Source: Phycisphaerae bacterium
GTDB lineage: Bacteria > Planctomycetota > Phycisphaerae > UBA1845 > JAFGLZ01
DNA: 39,460 nt
Reading direction: 5' to 3'
Assembly: GCA_016927755.1 (NCBI GenBank)
Contig: JAFGLZ010000009.1
Span: 1-39,460 of the forward strand
Shown: positions 31,984 to 39,155 of the stretch, piece after piece
Layout of the letters: each line of letters begins with the position of its first letter
Numbering within the stretch: position 1 is the first letter of the stretch
Position numbers and translations under genes: made by a program
Notes under the pieces: generated by a model
Told to the model about the DNA's origin: nothing
Database searches by the model: none
What the model saw: only the letters and a program-made list of their open reading frames with translations

Positions 31984-33614
31984 AGGTCATTGCCGCGATC
32001 GAGGCCGATCTGACCACGTCTCCGCTCGGCACGACGAGTCGTGTGGCGGATGACCTTCTGGGGAATCCGGTCCTGCGTCGAACGGTGATGCGGTTGCGCG
32101 AGTGCAAACAGCTTTCGTCGGTGTACGTGATCACCACGCCCGAGCAGCGTGAAGACGTGGCGGCGCTGGTGGCCGGGCTGGACGTCGGGATCGAGACGCA
32201 CGCAGTCGGCGCGCCGCGATATCAGGAGCGGGTGCGGCGGTCGAGGAAGTGGGCGCTGGATTCGTGGCGAGGGGGGATCGGCGGGCTGTGCTGCTTCGAC
32301 GAGTCGATCCATGCCGGGGCGCTGGCGGCATTGGGCCAGCGTGAGGGGGCGGACGTCGTGGCGTCGGTGCCCGCGGCGGCGGTGCTGATCGACCCGGGGA
32401 TGCTGGACGCGATGATCGAGCACATGGGGGCGCTGGAGCACGACACGCGGATCGTGTTTTCGCAGGCGCCGCCGGGGCTGGCGGCGGTGCTGAATCGTCC
32501 GAGCTTGCTGGAGGATCTTCATCGGGCGGGGGCTCCGCCGGGAGCGGTGCTGACGTACATCCCGGACAACCCGCAGCTCGACCTGACGACGAAGCCGTGC
32601 TGCTACTCGGTTCCCGGCCCGGTGGTCGAAACGGCGGCGCGGGTGCTGGCGGATACGCAGCGTGGCATGGAGCTGGTCACCGAGGCGCTGCAGGCGCTGG
32701 GCGAGAACGACCTGACGGCCGAGCGGGTCTGCCGGTTCGCGGCCGCTCGCCGCGCCGGGCATCTCGATCGGCTTCCGCGCGAGGTGGAGATCGAGCTGAC
32801 GACGGACGATCAACTCGGCGAGACGACGATTCGGCCTCGCGGGGAGCGGGTGCCGCGGCGGGGGCCGCTCGGCGTCGATCTGGTGGGCCGGATCGTCACG
32901 GAGCTGATGCAGTACGACGACTCGCTGGTCGTCCTCGGGGGGTTCGGGGAACCGCTGCTCCATCCCGAGCTGGCGGCGATCCTGGCAGTGTGTCGCGGGG
33001 CGGGGGTGTTCGGTCTGACGGTTCGGACGAACGGGTTGGCCTTGCGGGGCGAGGCGATCGATGCGCTGATCGACCACGACGTGGACGTGGTCAACGTGCT
33101 CATCGATGCGCACAGCGCCGAGACGTATCGTGCCTTGCACGGCGCGGACGGGTTCGATCAGGTGACGGGCAACATCGAGGCCTTGCGGCAGCGAATCATC
33201 GAACGGGGGGCGCATGGGCCGTTGATCGTGCCGGAGATGACGAAGCTCCGCATGACACTGCCGGAGCAGGAGCCTTTCTTCGACGATTGGATCCGCCGGG
33301 TCGGGTGGGCGAACATCATCAGCCCGTCGCGCTTCGCCGGGCAGATGCCGGACGTCGCGGTGATGGGGATGGCACCGCCGAAGCGGTGGCCGTGCGGGCG
33401 GCTGTGGTCTCGGGCGGTGGTTCTTGCCGACGGGACGGTGGTGACGTGCGATCAGGACTTCTCGGGCAGGCAAGTGGTCGGCAACGTGCGTGAGGCGTCG
33501 CTCGAGTCGATCTGGACCGGGGAGCGGTTGGCGTCGTATCGGCAGGCGCACGTCGAGGGGGCTCTGGGGGATCTGCCGTTGTGTCCAGCGTGCGGGGAGT
33601 GGCACCGGCCGTGA
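31980..33614 (+). CDS. NTP-transferase-like / cluster-less radical-SAM-like / SPASM fusion
   Basis: This 544-residue protein has an N-terminal domain (1-about 230, MKVIAAIEADLTTSPLG, LLGNPVLRRTVMRL, SVYVITTPEQ) with the layout of SpsF/KdsB-type nucleotidyltransferases but without their R-x-x-S-x-RLPGK active-site motif. From residue 266 a radical-SAM-type fold begins (EVEIELT, then LVVLGGFGEPLLHPEL, VRTNGLAL, VNVLIDAHSAETY). The CX3CX2C cluster positions are D277, E281 and I284 at exact spacing. The SPASM end keeps C472, C490, C535 and C538. By memory it resembles the 'spiro-SPASM' proteins of spirochetes. It overlaps the DUF115 stop (ATGA). A non-catalytic or carbohydrate-handling partner of DUF115 is inferred. 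Confidence 0.8.
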   Translation: MKVIAAIEADLTTSPLGTTSRVADDLLGNPVLRRTVMRLRECKQLSSVYVITTPEQREDVAALVAGLDVGIETHAVGAPRYQERVRRSRKWALDSWRGGIGGLCCFDESIHAGALAALGQREGADVVASVPAAAVLIDPGMLDAMIEHMGALEHDTRIVFSQAPPGLAAVLNRPSLLEDLHRAGAPPGAVLTYIPDNPQLDLTTKPCCYSVPGPVVETAARVLADTQRGMELVTEALQALGENDLTAERVCRFAAARRAGHLDRLPREVEIELTTDDQLGETTIRPRGERVPRRGPLGVDLVGRIVTELMQYDDSLVVLGGFGEPLLHPELAAILAVCRGAGVFGLTVRTNGLALRGEAIDALIDHDVDVVNVLIDAHSAETYRALHGADGFDQVTGNIEALRQRIIERGAHGPLIVPEMTKLRMTLPEQEPFFDDWIRRVGWANIISPSRFAGQMPDVAVMGMAPPKRWPCGRLWSRAVVLADGTVVTCDQDFSGRQVVGNVREASLESIWTGERLASYRQAHVEGALGDLPLCPACGEWHRP

Positions 33615-33679
33615 GTGGGGCGCAGGGCCACCGCACGCCCTTTGGGATTTGCTGTGCCCCGGTTTGGAGGTGACACGAC

Positions 33680-35623
33680 ATGTTCCTTGCTCGGAACCCG
33701 GTCGTGGTATCGGCGTGGGCTGGCATGGTCATCCGGATCTTGGCGGCTGCGGCGATGACTGGCGGACCGGGCTGTGCCGAGGTAATGGCGGCGGAAGCGG
33801 ACAAGGTTCACTACTACGTTGCCCCCACTGGCAAAGATACGAACCCCGGCACGGCCGCCGAGCCGTTCGCGACGGTGGGCAGGGCCCGGGATGAGGTTCG
33901 CAAGAGAATCGCGGGGGGGCTGGACCGCGACATCGTGGTGCTAATTCGCGGGGGCACCTATCCACAGACCGAGACACTGGCCTTCGGTCCGGAAGACTCC
34001 GGCACCGACACGCATTCGATCACGTACGCGGCCGCCCCAGGGGAGAAGGTGGTGTTGAGCGGCGGCAGGGCCATCGCCGGATGGAAGCGCGGGCCCGGTA
34101 CGGTGTGGACCGCGGAGCTGCCCGAGGTCAGAGCGGGGAAATGGTACTTCCGCCAGTTGTTCGTGGCGGGGCGGCGCGCGATTCGGGCGCGAACGCCGAA
34201 CCGTCCGGCATGGTGGAAGCTGGTACCCAGGCCGGACAATAGCGACGCCAACGGCGCTACGATCACGTTGGGCGTGGATCATCCCATCGGGGCGTGGAAG
34301 AACGTCTCGGACGTCGAGGTGATCTGGCTGAACAACAACGACGCGTCGCGAAAGCGGCTGGGAAGCGTCCGACAGGGCGACAACACGTTCACGCTGCCAC
34401 CGCCGCACCAGTGGCCGCACGGGCTTCCCGTCGAGTACAACATCGGCTTCCCCTCAAAGGGCTTTCCCTGCTATTTCGAGAACGCGCTGGAGATGCTCGA
34501 TGAGCCAGGCGAATGGTACCTGGATCGGTCGACGAGCGTGCTTTCGTACTGGCCACGGGAGGGCGAGGATCTGACGCGGGACGAGGTGATTGCGCCCCTG
34601 GTCCAGAGCACGCTCCTGGCGATCCGAGGCACGCCGGAGCGCCCCGTGCGGAACCTACATTTCCAGGGCATCCGGGTGACGTACGTGGATTGGCCGCTGC
34701 CGGCGTATGGGTTCACGTCGATGTTCGGCTGCCTGCAGGTCTTGGAGCAGAGTGATCCGCCGGGGGCCAAGAAAATGCTTTGGATCGATGCCGCGGTGAG
34801 CTTCAGGCACGCCCGGGGCTGCAACTTCACCCGCGGCGCCGTGGAGCACGCGGGCGCCATCGGCCTGAGCCTCCTGAACGGCTGCGCCGAGAACGTGATC
34901 GAAGGCAACGATCTGCATGACCTGGGCGGCGGGGGGATCACGGCCGGTCAGTTGAGGAACCGCGATACGTGGAAGTGGGCCGACCCGCTGGGCAAGGACG
35001 ACCACAAGGGCTATCGCATCGCCAACAACCACATCCACGACTGCGGCGCCGACTACATCGGGGCGGTCGGCATCTGTGCCGTTCTCACGCAGGATGTGGT
35101 CATCGCCCACAACCTGATCCATGACATCTCGTACGCGGGGATCGTGCTCAGCGGGAATGAGACGCCCGAGCCGGACTACGCCAAGTTCGCCAAGAGCGCC
35201 GCCGTCGAGTACAACCACATCCATGACGTCCTGAAGGTGGCGGTTGACGGCGCGGGGATCTATGCCAGCTTCCCTCATGCGGGTTCGGGCGCGGCCATCC
35301 GGGGGAACTTGATCCACGATCTCCGTCCGAATCCGTCGAACCCGCGTGAGGTCGGACCTTGGAGCGCGGCCGGTATCTACCTCGACGGCGTTCGACCCCA
35401 ACTCGGCTGCAGAGACTACCGGATCGAGGACAACCTCGTGTACAAGACCACGGCGCCGCTGTTCTTCTGCGCATGCGGCCCGGAGGGCAACCACATCCTC
35501 AACAACGTGTTCCTGCCGGCCGGCGTTCCCGCTAAGGAGTCGCTGGAAGCGGCACAGTCCAGAGCGGGTCTGGAGCCGGCGTATCGGCGAGCGTTGCTCG
35601 GGGCCAGCGGACCGCCGGGCTAG
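33680..35623 (+). CDS. Secreted right-handed beta-helix glycosidase-like protein (GH141-like)
   Basis: This is a 647-residue protein. The ATG at 33680 has TTGGAGGTGA about 9 bases upstream. A long N-terminal hydrophobic stretch (VVSAWAGMVIRILAAAAM) acts as the export signal. After it, YYVAPTGKDTNPGTAAEPF (about 50-68) and ATVGRARDEVRKRI are the N-terminal signature of large secreted beta-helix enzymes, including GH141 (fucosidase/xylanase). GEWYLDRSTSVLSYWPREGEDL and VRNLHFQGIRVTYVDW fit the same family. Then come several helix coils with repeated N-H-I-H-D turns (NNHIHDCG, HNLIHDISYAGI, YNHIHDVL). The substrate is not readable; GH141 is the best guess. It stands alone in its operon. Confidence 0.75.
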   Translation: MFLARNPVVVSAWAGMVIRILAAAAMTGGPGCAEVMAAEADKVHYYVAPTGKDTNPGTAAEPFATVGRARDEVRKRIAGGLDRDIVVLIRGGTYPQTETLAFGPEDSGTDTHSITYAAAPGEKVVLSGGRAIAGWKRGPGTVWTAELPEVRAGKWYFRQLFVAGRRAIRARTPNRPAWWKLVPRPDNSDANGATITLGVDHPIGAWKNVSDVEVIWLNNNDASRKRLGSVRQGDNTFTLPPPHQWPHGLPVEYNIGFPSKGFPCYFENALEMLDEPGEWYLDRSTSVLSYWPREGEDLTRDEVIAPLVQSTLLAIRGTPERPVRNLHFQGIRVTYVDWPLPAYGFTSMFGCLQVLEQSDPPGAKKMLWIDAAVSFRHARGCNFTRGAVEHAGAIGLSLLNGCAENVIEGNDLHDLGGGGITAGQLRNRDTWKWADPLGKDDHKGYRIANNHIHDCGADYIGAVGICAVLTQDVVIAHNLIHDISYAGIVLSGNETPEPDYAKFAKSAAVEYNHIHDVLKVAVDGAGIYASFPHAGSGAAIRGNLIHDLRPNPSNPREVGPWSAAGIYLDGVRPQLGCRDYRIEDNLVYKTTAPLFFCACGPEGNHILNNVFLPAGVPAKESLEAAQSRAGLEPAYRRALLGASGPPG

Positions 35624-35832
35624 CACCTTGGGAGTCCGGCCGGCACACGCTCAGCGCGGGAAGCAGTCTTGAACATGCCTGTGGGTCAGAACGCGCTGCA
35701 TCCCGAAATCATGATGGGGTACTTCTCCTCGCCCGGCGGGTGGGCGGCGGGGATGCCGGTCTTGTGGCTTCAGGCGCTTTCGCTTACGCTGCCCGCGTCC
35801 TGGCCGACATGAGTATAGTTGGAGGCGAACTG

Positions 35833-35850
35833 CCCCCGCCTTCGCGGGGG
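35833..35850 (+). repeat. Leader hairpin CCCCCGC/GCGGGGG
   Basis: A perfect 7-bp stem around CTTC, followed by TCTCATGC, lies 57 bases before the SecDF-like lipoprotein ATG. A possible -10 (TATAGT, 35814-35819) sits just upstream, so the hairpin would open the mRNA. Nothing else was recognised in the 284-base spacer 35624-35907. Confidence 0.5.
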
Positions 35851-35907
35851 TCTCATGCGGCACTCCAGACGGGGTCCGGGGTGTCCGACGGACCTGGGGG
35901 TCGTGAG

Positions 35908-36432
35908 ATGATGATTCGGTTGTCCATCGCACTTCGACGAAACGCGGTCCTTGGGCTGGCTGCAATGATTGCCATCACCATCAGTTCAGCGGGCTGCGCT
36001 CGAGAACAAGGTCAGACTGGGTTCTACGTGATTCTGGCAGACGCCCAGGGCGTCGAAGGATTGCCGAAGCCGGCGCCGGATCAACAGATCGCTCGATACG
36101 ACCAGAAGTACCTGCGTGAGGCCGGGCAGGAACCCACGCGGTATCTACTGCTTCGCAAGAAGCCCGACGTCGCCCTCAAGCTGGCAAGGCCGCCGGAATC
36201 AGGCGAGGATTCCAGGGGATTCACGACCTTGTCGATCGAGCTGACGAAGGAAGCAGCGATGGACCTCGAGCGAGTCTCGCGCGACAACCTGGGGAAGAAG
36301 GTGGCCTTCGTCATCGAGGGGGAACCCGTCACAATCCACAAGATCAGGAGTGTGATTACCGGTGGTCAGTTCCAGCTCTCGCGATGTACCGACAATGCCT
36401 GCGAGTACATCCGTTCCCGCTTGACTCAGTAA
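35908..36432 (+). CDS. Small lipoprotein resembling the SecDF P1 head domain
   Basis: This is a 174-residue protein. A signal peptide ends in the lipobox SSAGC (Cys about residue 29), so it is predicted to be lipidated and periplasmic. The C-terminal 75 residues (from GFTTLSIELTKEAAMDLE) follow the pattern of the first periplasmic head of SecD: a strand, helix, then VSRDNLGKKVAFVIEGEPVT, ITGGQFQLS and a final helix. In SecD this part is 'R.N.G..lAIVLDG....P.I...I.GG...I'. A full SecD has six membrane helices and this protein has none, so it is a free-standing version. A role in secretion is not shown. Starts at 35908 or 35911 are both possible. It is followed by the C_GCAxxG_C_C gene. Confidence 0.6.
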   Translation: MMIRLSIALRRNAVLGLAAMIAITISSAGCAREQGQTGFYVILADAQGVEGLPKPAPDQQIARYDQKYLREAGQEPTRYLLLRKKPDVALKLARPPESGEDSRGFTTLSIELTKEAAMDLERVSRDNLGKKVAFVIEGEPVTIHKIRSVITGGQFQLSRCTDNACEYIRSRLTQ

Positions 36433-36472
36433 TCATACAAGGCGTCGAGCACATCGCTGCACCGTGGCAGAG

Positions 36473-36493
36473 AAAATAGGGTGCGTCCCTATT
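36473..36493. repeat. REP-like element AATAGGG/CCCTATT, copy 1
   Basis: AATAGGGTGCGTCCCTATT (36475-36493) is a perfect 7-bp hairpin with loop TGCGT. The 21 bases 36473-36493 differ at one position from 39133-39153. The hairpin ends one base before the Shine-Dalgarno-like AAGGGGA of the next gene. Confidence 0.7.
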
Positions 36494-36505
36494 AAGGGGA
36501 TACGA

Positions 36506-36958
36506 ATGAGTCGTGTGGCGGCGGCATCGCAGATGTTTCGGGACGGTTGCGCTTGTTCGCAGGCCATACTGGCAACGTACGGGCAGGCGCTGGGGCTGTC
36601 GCGGAGGACGGCCATGCGGATCGCCGCCGGCTTCGCCGGTGGCATGCGTTTGGGGAGCACATGCGGGGCGGCAACCGGTGCATTCATGGTGCTGGGGCTT
36701 CGCCATGCCGGGGACAACTGCGACGTGACAGCGGGACGAGCTGACGTCTACGCTCGGGGTGTGGAGTTCACCAGGAGGTTCCAACGACGAAACGGCTCGA
36801 TCGTGTGTCGGGAGCTGCTCGGGTGCGACATCAGTACGACGGAAGGAATGAAGCAGGCGGAGGAACGGAACCTCTTCAAGACGACATGCGTCAAGATGGT
36901 CGAAGACGCGGCCGAGATTCTCGAGGAAATGGAAGGGGACAATCACACAACAGACTGA
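36506..36958 (+). CDS. C_GCAxxG_C_C family protein
   Basis: This is a 150-residue small protein of the C_GCAxxG_C_C family, whose members are often in redox or metal settings. It keeps the N-terminal DGCACSQAILATYG, the central IAAGFAGGMRLGSTCGAATGAF (TCGAATG replacing GCAxxG), and later Cys at GDNCDV, SIVCRELLGCDI and TTCVKMV. There is no signal peptide or membrane helix, and the conserved Cys could bind a metal or cluster; this is inferred. The ATG at 36506 follows AAGGGGA by about 5 bases; the longer frame upstream lies within the REP-like hairpin and was rejected. No partner oxidoreductase gene is adjacent. Confidence 0.78.
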   Translation: MSRVAAASQMFRDGCACSQAILATYGQALGLSRRTAMRIAAGFAGGMRLGSTCGAATGAFMVLGLRHAGDNCDVTAGRADVYARGVEFTRRFQRRNGSIVCRELLGCDISTTEGMKQAEERNLFKTTCVKMVEDAAEILEEMEGDNHTTD

Positions 36959-37057
36959 GCGGATGCGCTGCCGCGTCGCCAACCACACCGCCATGAAGAG
37001 GAGATGAAGAAGGGATAGCCGGACGTACCCAATGCATGCAAGTAGAAGGACATCAAG

Positions 37058-37876
37058 ATGAACCTGATGATCTGCATGAGAGGTGAGCCAGAACAGTTGC
37101 CCTTCTTGCCTGAGATTGCTGAACTTGGTGCCGGCATCGAGCTCGGAAGCTACGGCCTGGTTGGTATTCGGTCTGAGCGGGACTGGGAAGCACGCTTCGA
37201 ACTGCACAGGGCCGTCCGCGACCGATTTCAGGGCACGATTGCCGTGCATGGCCCCTTCATTGGGATGGAGTATGCCCATCCGGACCACTTATTCCAAGAG
37301 GTCGTCCGTCGCCGATTGGACATGACGTTTGACGTGGCCGGGAAGCTCAAGGCAAGCCGGGTTGTCTTGCACAGCGGCTACAGCCCGGAGATCGACCTCT
37401 TCAGCTTGCAGGATTTGTGGCTCGAGCGATCCGTCGATTTCTGGCGACAGGAGATTCGCCGTTGGGCGGACGCCGGCGTAGAGGTCGTACTCGAGAACGA
37501 CACGGAGAGGTCTCCGGACTTGCCCGTCCGGCTCGTCAACGGTGTCAACAGCCCTTCTTTGGGTCTTTGCATGGACATCGGGCATCAGCACATGTTCTCG
37601 GAACTGGACGCGCCCGAGTGGGTGCGGTGGATGGGCATGCGACTCTCCCACGTTCATCTACATGACAACGATCGCACCGGCGATCACCATTGGCCCATCG
37701 GGCGCGGAACGATTGACTTCGAACCATTCTATGCGGCGATGATGCAGCACGTTCCGCAGGCAACCCTCTCTCTTGAAGTCACAGCCGCCATGGAGGCGAG
37801 GATGCACGACCTTCGCGAACTCGTTTCCCGTTTTGCGTCACGGGGACAGTCACCCAATCCGGCGTCTGAGGGATGA
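37058..37876 (+). CDS. Sugar-phosphate isomerase/epimerase-like TIM barrel
   Basis: This is a 272-residue protein of the xylose-isomerase-like / AP-endonuclease-2 TIM-barrel superfamily. The metal site is readable: E146 (VVLENDTE), D173 with H176 (CMDIGHQH), H200 and H202 (HVHLHDND), H210/H211 and E240 (LSLEVT). IAVHGPF and RVVLHSGYS are the earlier strands with His. The family covers sugar isomerases, epimerases and endonuclease IV; none can be chosen from sequence. The last 15 residues come from the REP-like GGGGACAGTCACCC scrap. The ATG at 37058 follows AAGG by about 9 bases. The final TGA overlaps the start of the GNAT gene. Confidence 0.8.
   Translation: MNLMICMRGEPEQLPFLPEIAELGAGIELGSYGLVGIRSERDWEARFELHRAVRDRFQGTIAVHGPFIGMEYAHPDHLFQEVVRRRLDMTFDVAGKLKASRVVLHSGYSPEIDLFSLQDLWLERSVDFWRQEIRRWADAGVEVVLENDTERSPDLPVRLVNGVNSPSLGLCMDIGHQHMFSELDAPEWVRWMGMRLSHVHLHDNDRTGDHHWPIGRGTIDFEPFYAAMMQHVPQATLSLEVTAAMEARMHDLRELVSRFASRGQSPNPASEG
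37837..37858. repeat. REP-like scrap within the 3' end of the isomerase gene
   Basis: TCACGGGGACAGTCACCCAA lies inside the last codons of the TIM-barrel gene and resembles the GGGGACAGAATCAGGGGACAC type scraps at 39088-39113 (same orientation reversed). This suggests the gene's 3' end was extended or replaced by a repeat. Confidence 0.4.
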
Positions 37877-38346
37877 ACCGAATGTGCACCGTGAGAAGGG
37901 CGACGAGCGAGGACGTTGCGATCATCTTGAAGCTGGCTCAGGGGCTCTTCGCCGAGCTGGGTCATCAAGTCCCCGTCGATGACCAGCACGCTCGTGCATT
38001 CTGCGAAGCCATAGTGGGAGCCGGCGAGTATGTGGCTCTTCTGTCTGAGGAACGTCAGGGGCAGGCGATCGGCGTCATTACGATGAGCGAGGGCGTGTCG
38101 CTCTACGCCGGCGGGAGGTTTGGGGTGATCCGGGAGTTCTATGTCATTCCCGAGGAGCGGTCCCGCGGCGTTGGGAAGGCCCTTCTGGAGAGGGCCAAGG
38201 AGGTCGGCAGAGAGAAGGGGTGGAAGCGGATCGAGGCGACTCCTGCGGACAAGGTGAAGTGGCCGCGAACATACTGCTTCTACGCCAGAGAGGGATTTCG
38301 CGAGATCGGGCCGAGGCTCAAACTCGAGGACCTGAGTCAGAAGTGA
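37873..38346 (+). CDS. GNAT family N-acetyltransferase
   Basis: This is a 157-residue GNAT fold acetyltransferase (acetyl-CoA donor). VRRATSEDVAIILKLAQGLFAELG is the first strand and helix. The acetyl-CoA site is FYVIPEERSRGVGKALLERA (R-x-x-G-x-G/A type), and the end FYAREGFREIG is the usual final strand-turn. The substrate amine is unknown. The ATG at 37873 overlaps the preceding TGA (ATGA), so it is coupled to the TIM-barrel gene; a second ATG is three codons on. This pairing may point to a shared small-molecule pathway but no proof exists. Confidence 0.85.
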   Translation: MNRMCTVRRATSEDVAIILKLAQGLFAELGHQVPVDDQHARAFCEAIVGAGEYVALLSEERQGQAIGVITMSEGVSLYAGGRFGVIREFYVIPEERSRGVGKALLERAKEVGREKGWKRIEATPADKVKWPRTYCFYAREGFREIGPRLKLEDLSQK

Positions 38347-38403
38347 GCGTTGCGGGCGCTGCCCGACACCGGGTTGCAGGTGACATATCCCTCGCTTGCG
38401 CTT

Positions 38404-38430
38404 GGGTTCGCGTGGCTGGACGCGAAGCCC
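38404..38430. repeat. Hairpin before second GNAT gene
   Basis: GGGTTCGCGT and ACGCGAAGCCC pair with one bulged base around GGCTGG, 15 bases before the ATG at 38446. It is probably a REP-type repeat and may affect translation. Confidence 0.55.
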
Positions 38431-38445
38431 ATGGGTTGACACAGA

Positions 38446-38985
38446 ATGAGAATAGACACGGTCTTCACAACGGCGAGGCTGATCCTCCGACCCTTTGTGC
38501 CGGAGGACCTGGCGGCCGTATTCGCGAGGGTCAGCGATCCCGAGGTCATGCGGTTTCACAACTGCGGGCCTCTGTGTCTCGAGGACGCCAAGACGGGACT
38601 GGGGTTGACCATACGACGCGCTGCGGAGATGTTGCCCTTCGGGGCCAGGGCGGTAGTTGTGAAGGCCACGCAAGAGAACGTCGGGTATTGTGGGCTCGGG
38701 CCACAGCCCAAGCTCGAAGGCAGTCCGGCGGAGATCAGCTACGACATGGCGCGCAGGCACTGGGGCAGCGGGTACGCGACCGAGGCCGCGGGTTGCCTCG
38801 TGGCGCACGGGTTCGAGGATCTGCGCCTCGATGAGATCTGTGCGGCCATCAACCCGGCGAATACTGCGTCGGCCCGCGTAGCGCAGAAACTGGGCTTCTC
38901 TGTCCGTCGGAAGGTTGAATGGCCTGAACAGGGCTTGGTGGATCTGTACGTGATGGCGAGAGAAGAGTACGCCGAGAGAAGTTAA
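38446..38985 (+). CDS. GNAT acetyltransferase, RimJ/RimL type
   Basis: This is a 179-residue protein of the Acetyltransf_3 branch (RimJ/RimL-like). TTARLILRPFVPEDLAAV is the typical N-terminus. VGYCGLG, EISYDMARRHWGSGYATEAA (acetyl-CoA site with W-G-x-G-Y-A-x-E-A) and NTASARVAQKLGF are hallmark stretches. The family includes ribosomal protein and peptide or drug acetylators; the target is unknown. The ATG at 38446 lacks a clear Shine-Dalgarno and follows a stable hairpin. It is not closely related to the preceding GNAT protein. Confidence 0.85.
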   Translation: MRIDTVFTTARLILRPFVPEDLAAVFARVSDPEVMRFHNCGPLCLEDAKTGLGLTIRRAAEMLPFGARAVVVKATQENVGYCGLGPQPKLEGSPAEISYDMARRHWGSGYATEAAGCLVAHGFEDLRLDEICAAINPANTASARVAQKLGFSVRRKVEWPEQGLVDLYVMAREEYAERS

Positions 38986-39087
38986 CACAGATTGCAGGGT
39001 GATGCGGAGGACCACCCTCGCTGAGCTGAACGTTGGGCTGCCGCACGCGCTCTTGGGTCTCGGTCTGAGCGAGAAGAAGTAAGTGTG

Positions 39088-39155
39088 GTGTCCCCTGATT
39101 CTGTCCCCCGATTCGCAGAGATCCCTGAGCCTAAAATGGGGTGCGTCCCTATTTG
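39088..39155. repeat. REP-like scraps, including GGGTGCGTCCCTATT copy 2
   Basis: GTGTCCCCTGATTCTGTCCCC (39088-39108) and AAAATGGGGTGCGTCCCTATT (39133-39153) form a cluster of REP-like fragments. The second differs from 36473-36493 at one base. Such sequences accompany REP-associated tyrosine transposases in other bacteria; no transposase is in this window. Confidence 0.55.

Noticed and set aside
39002..39082. A 26-codon open frame MRRTTLAELN... ending TAA
   Set aside because: Too short, no clear Shine-Dalgarno, no family, and adjacent to REP-like scraps; could be a remnant but cannot be supported.
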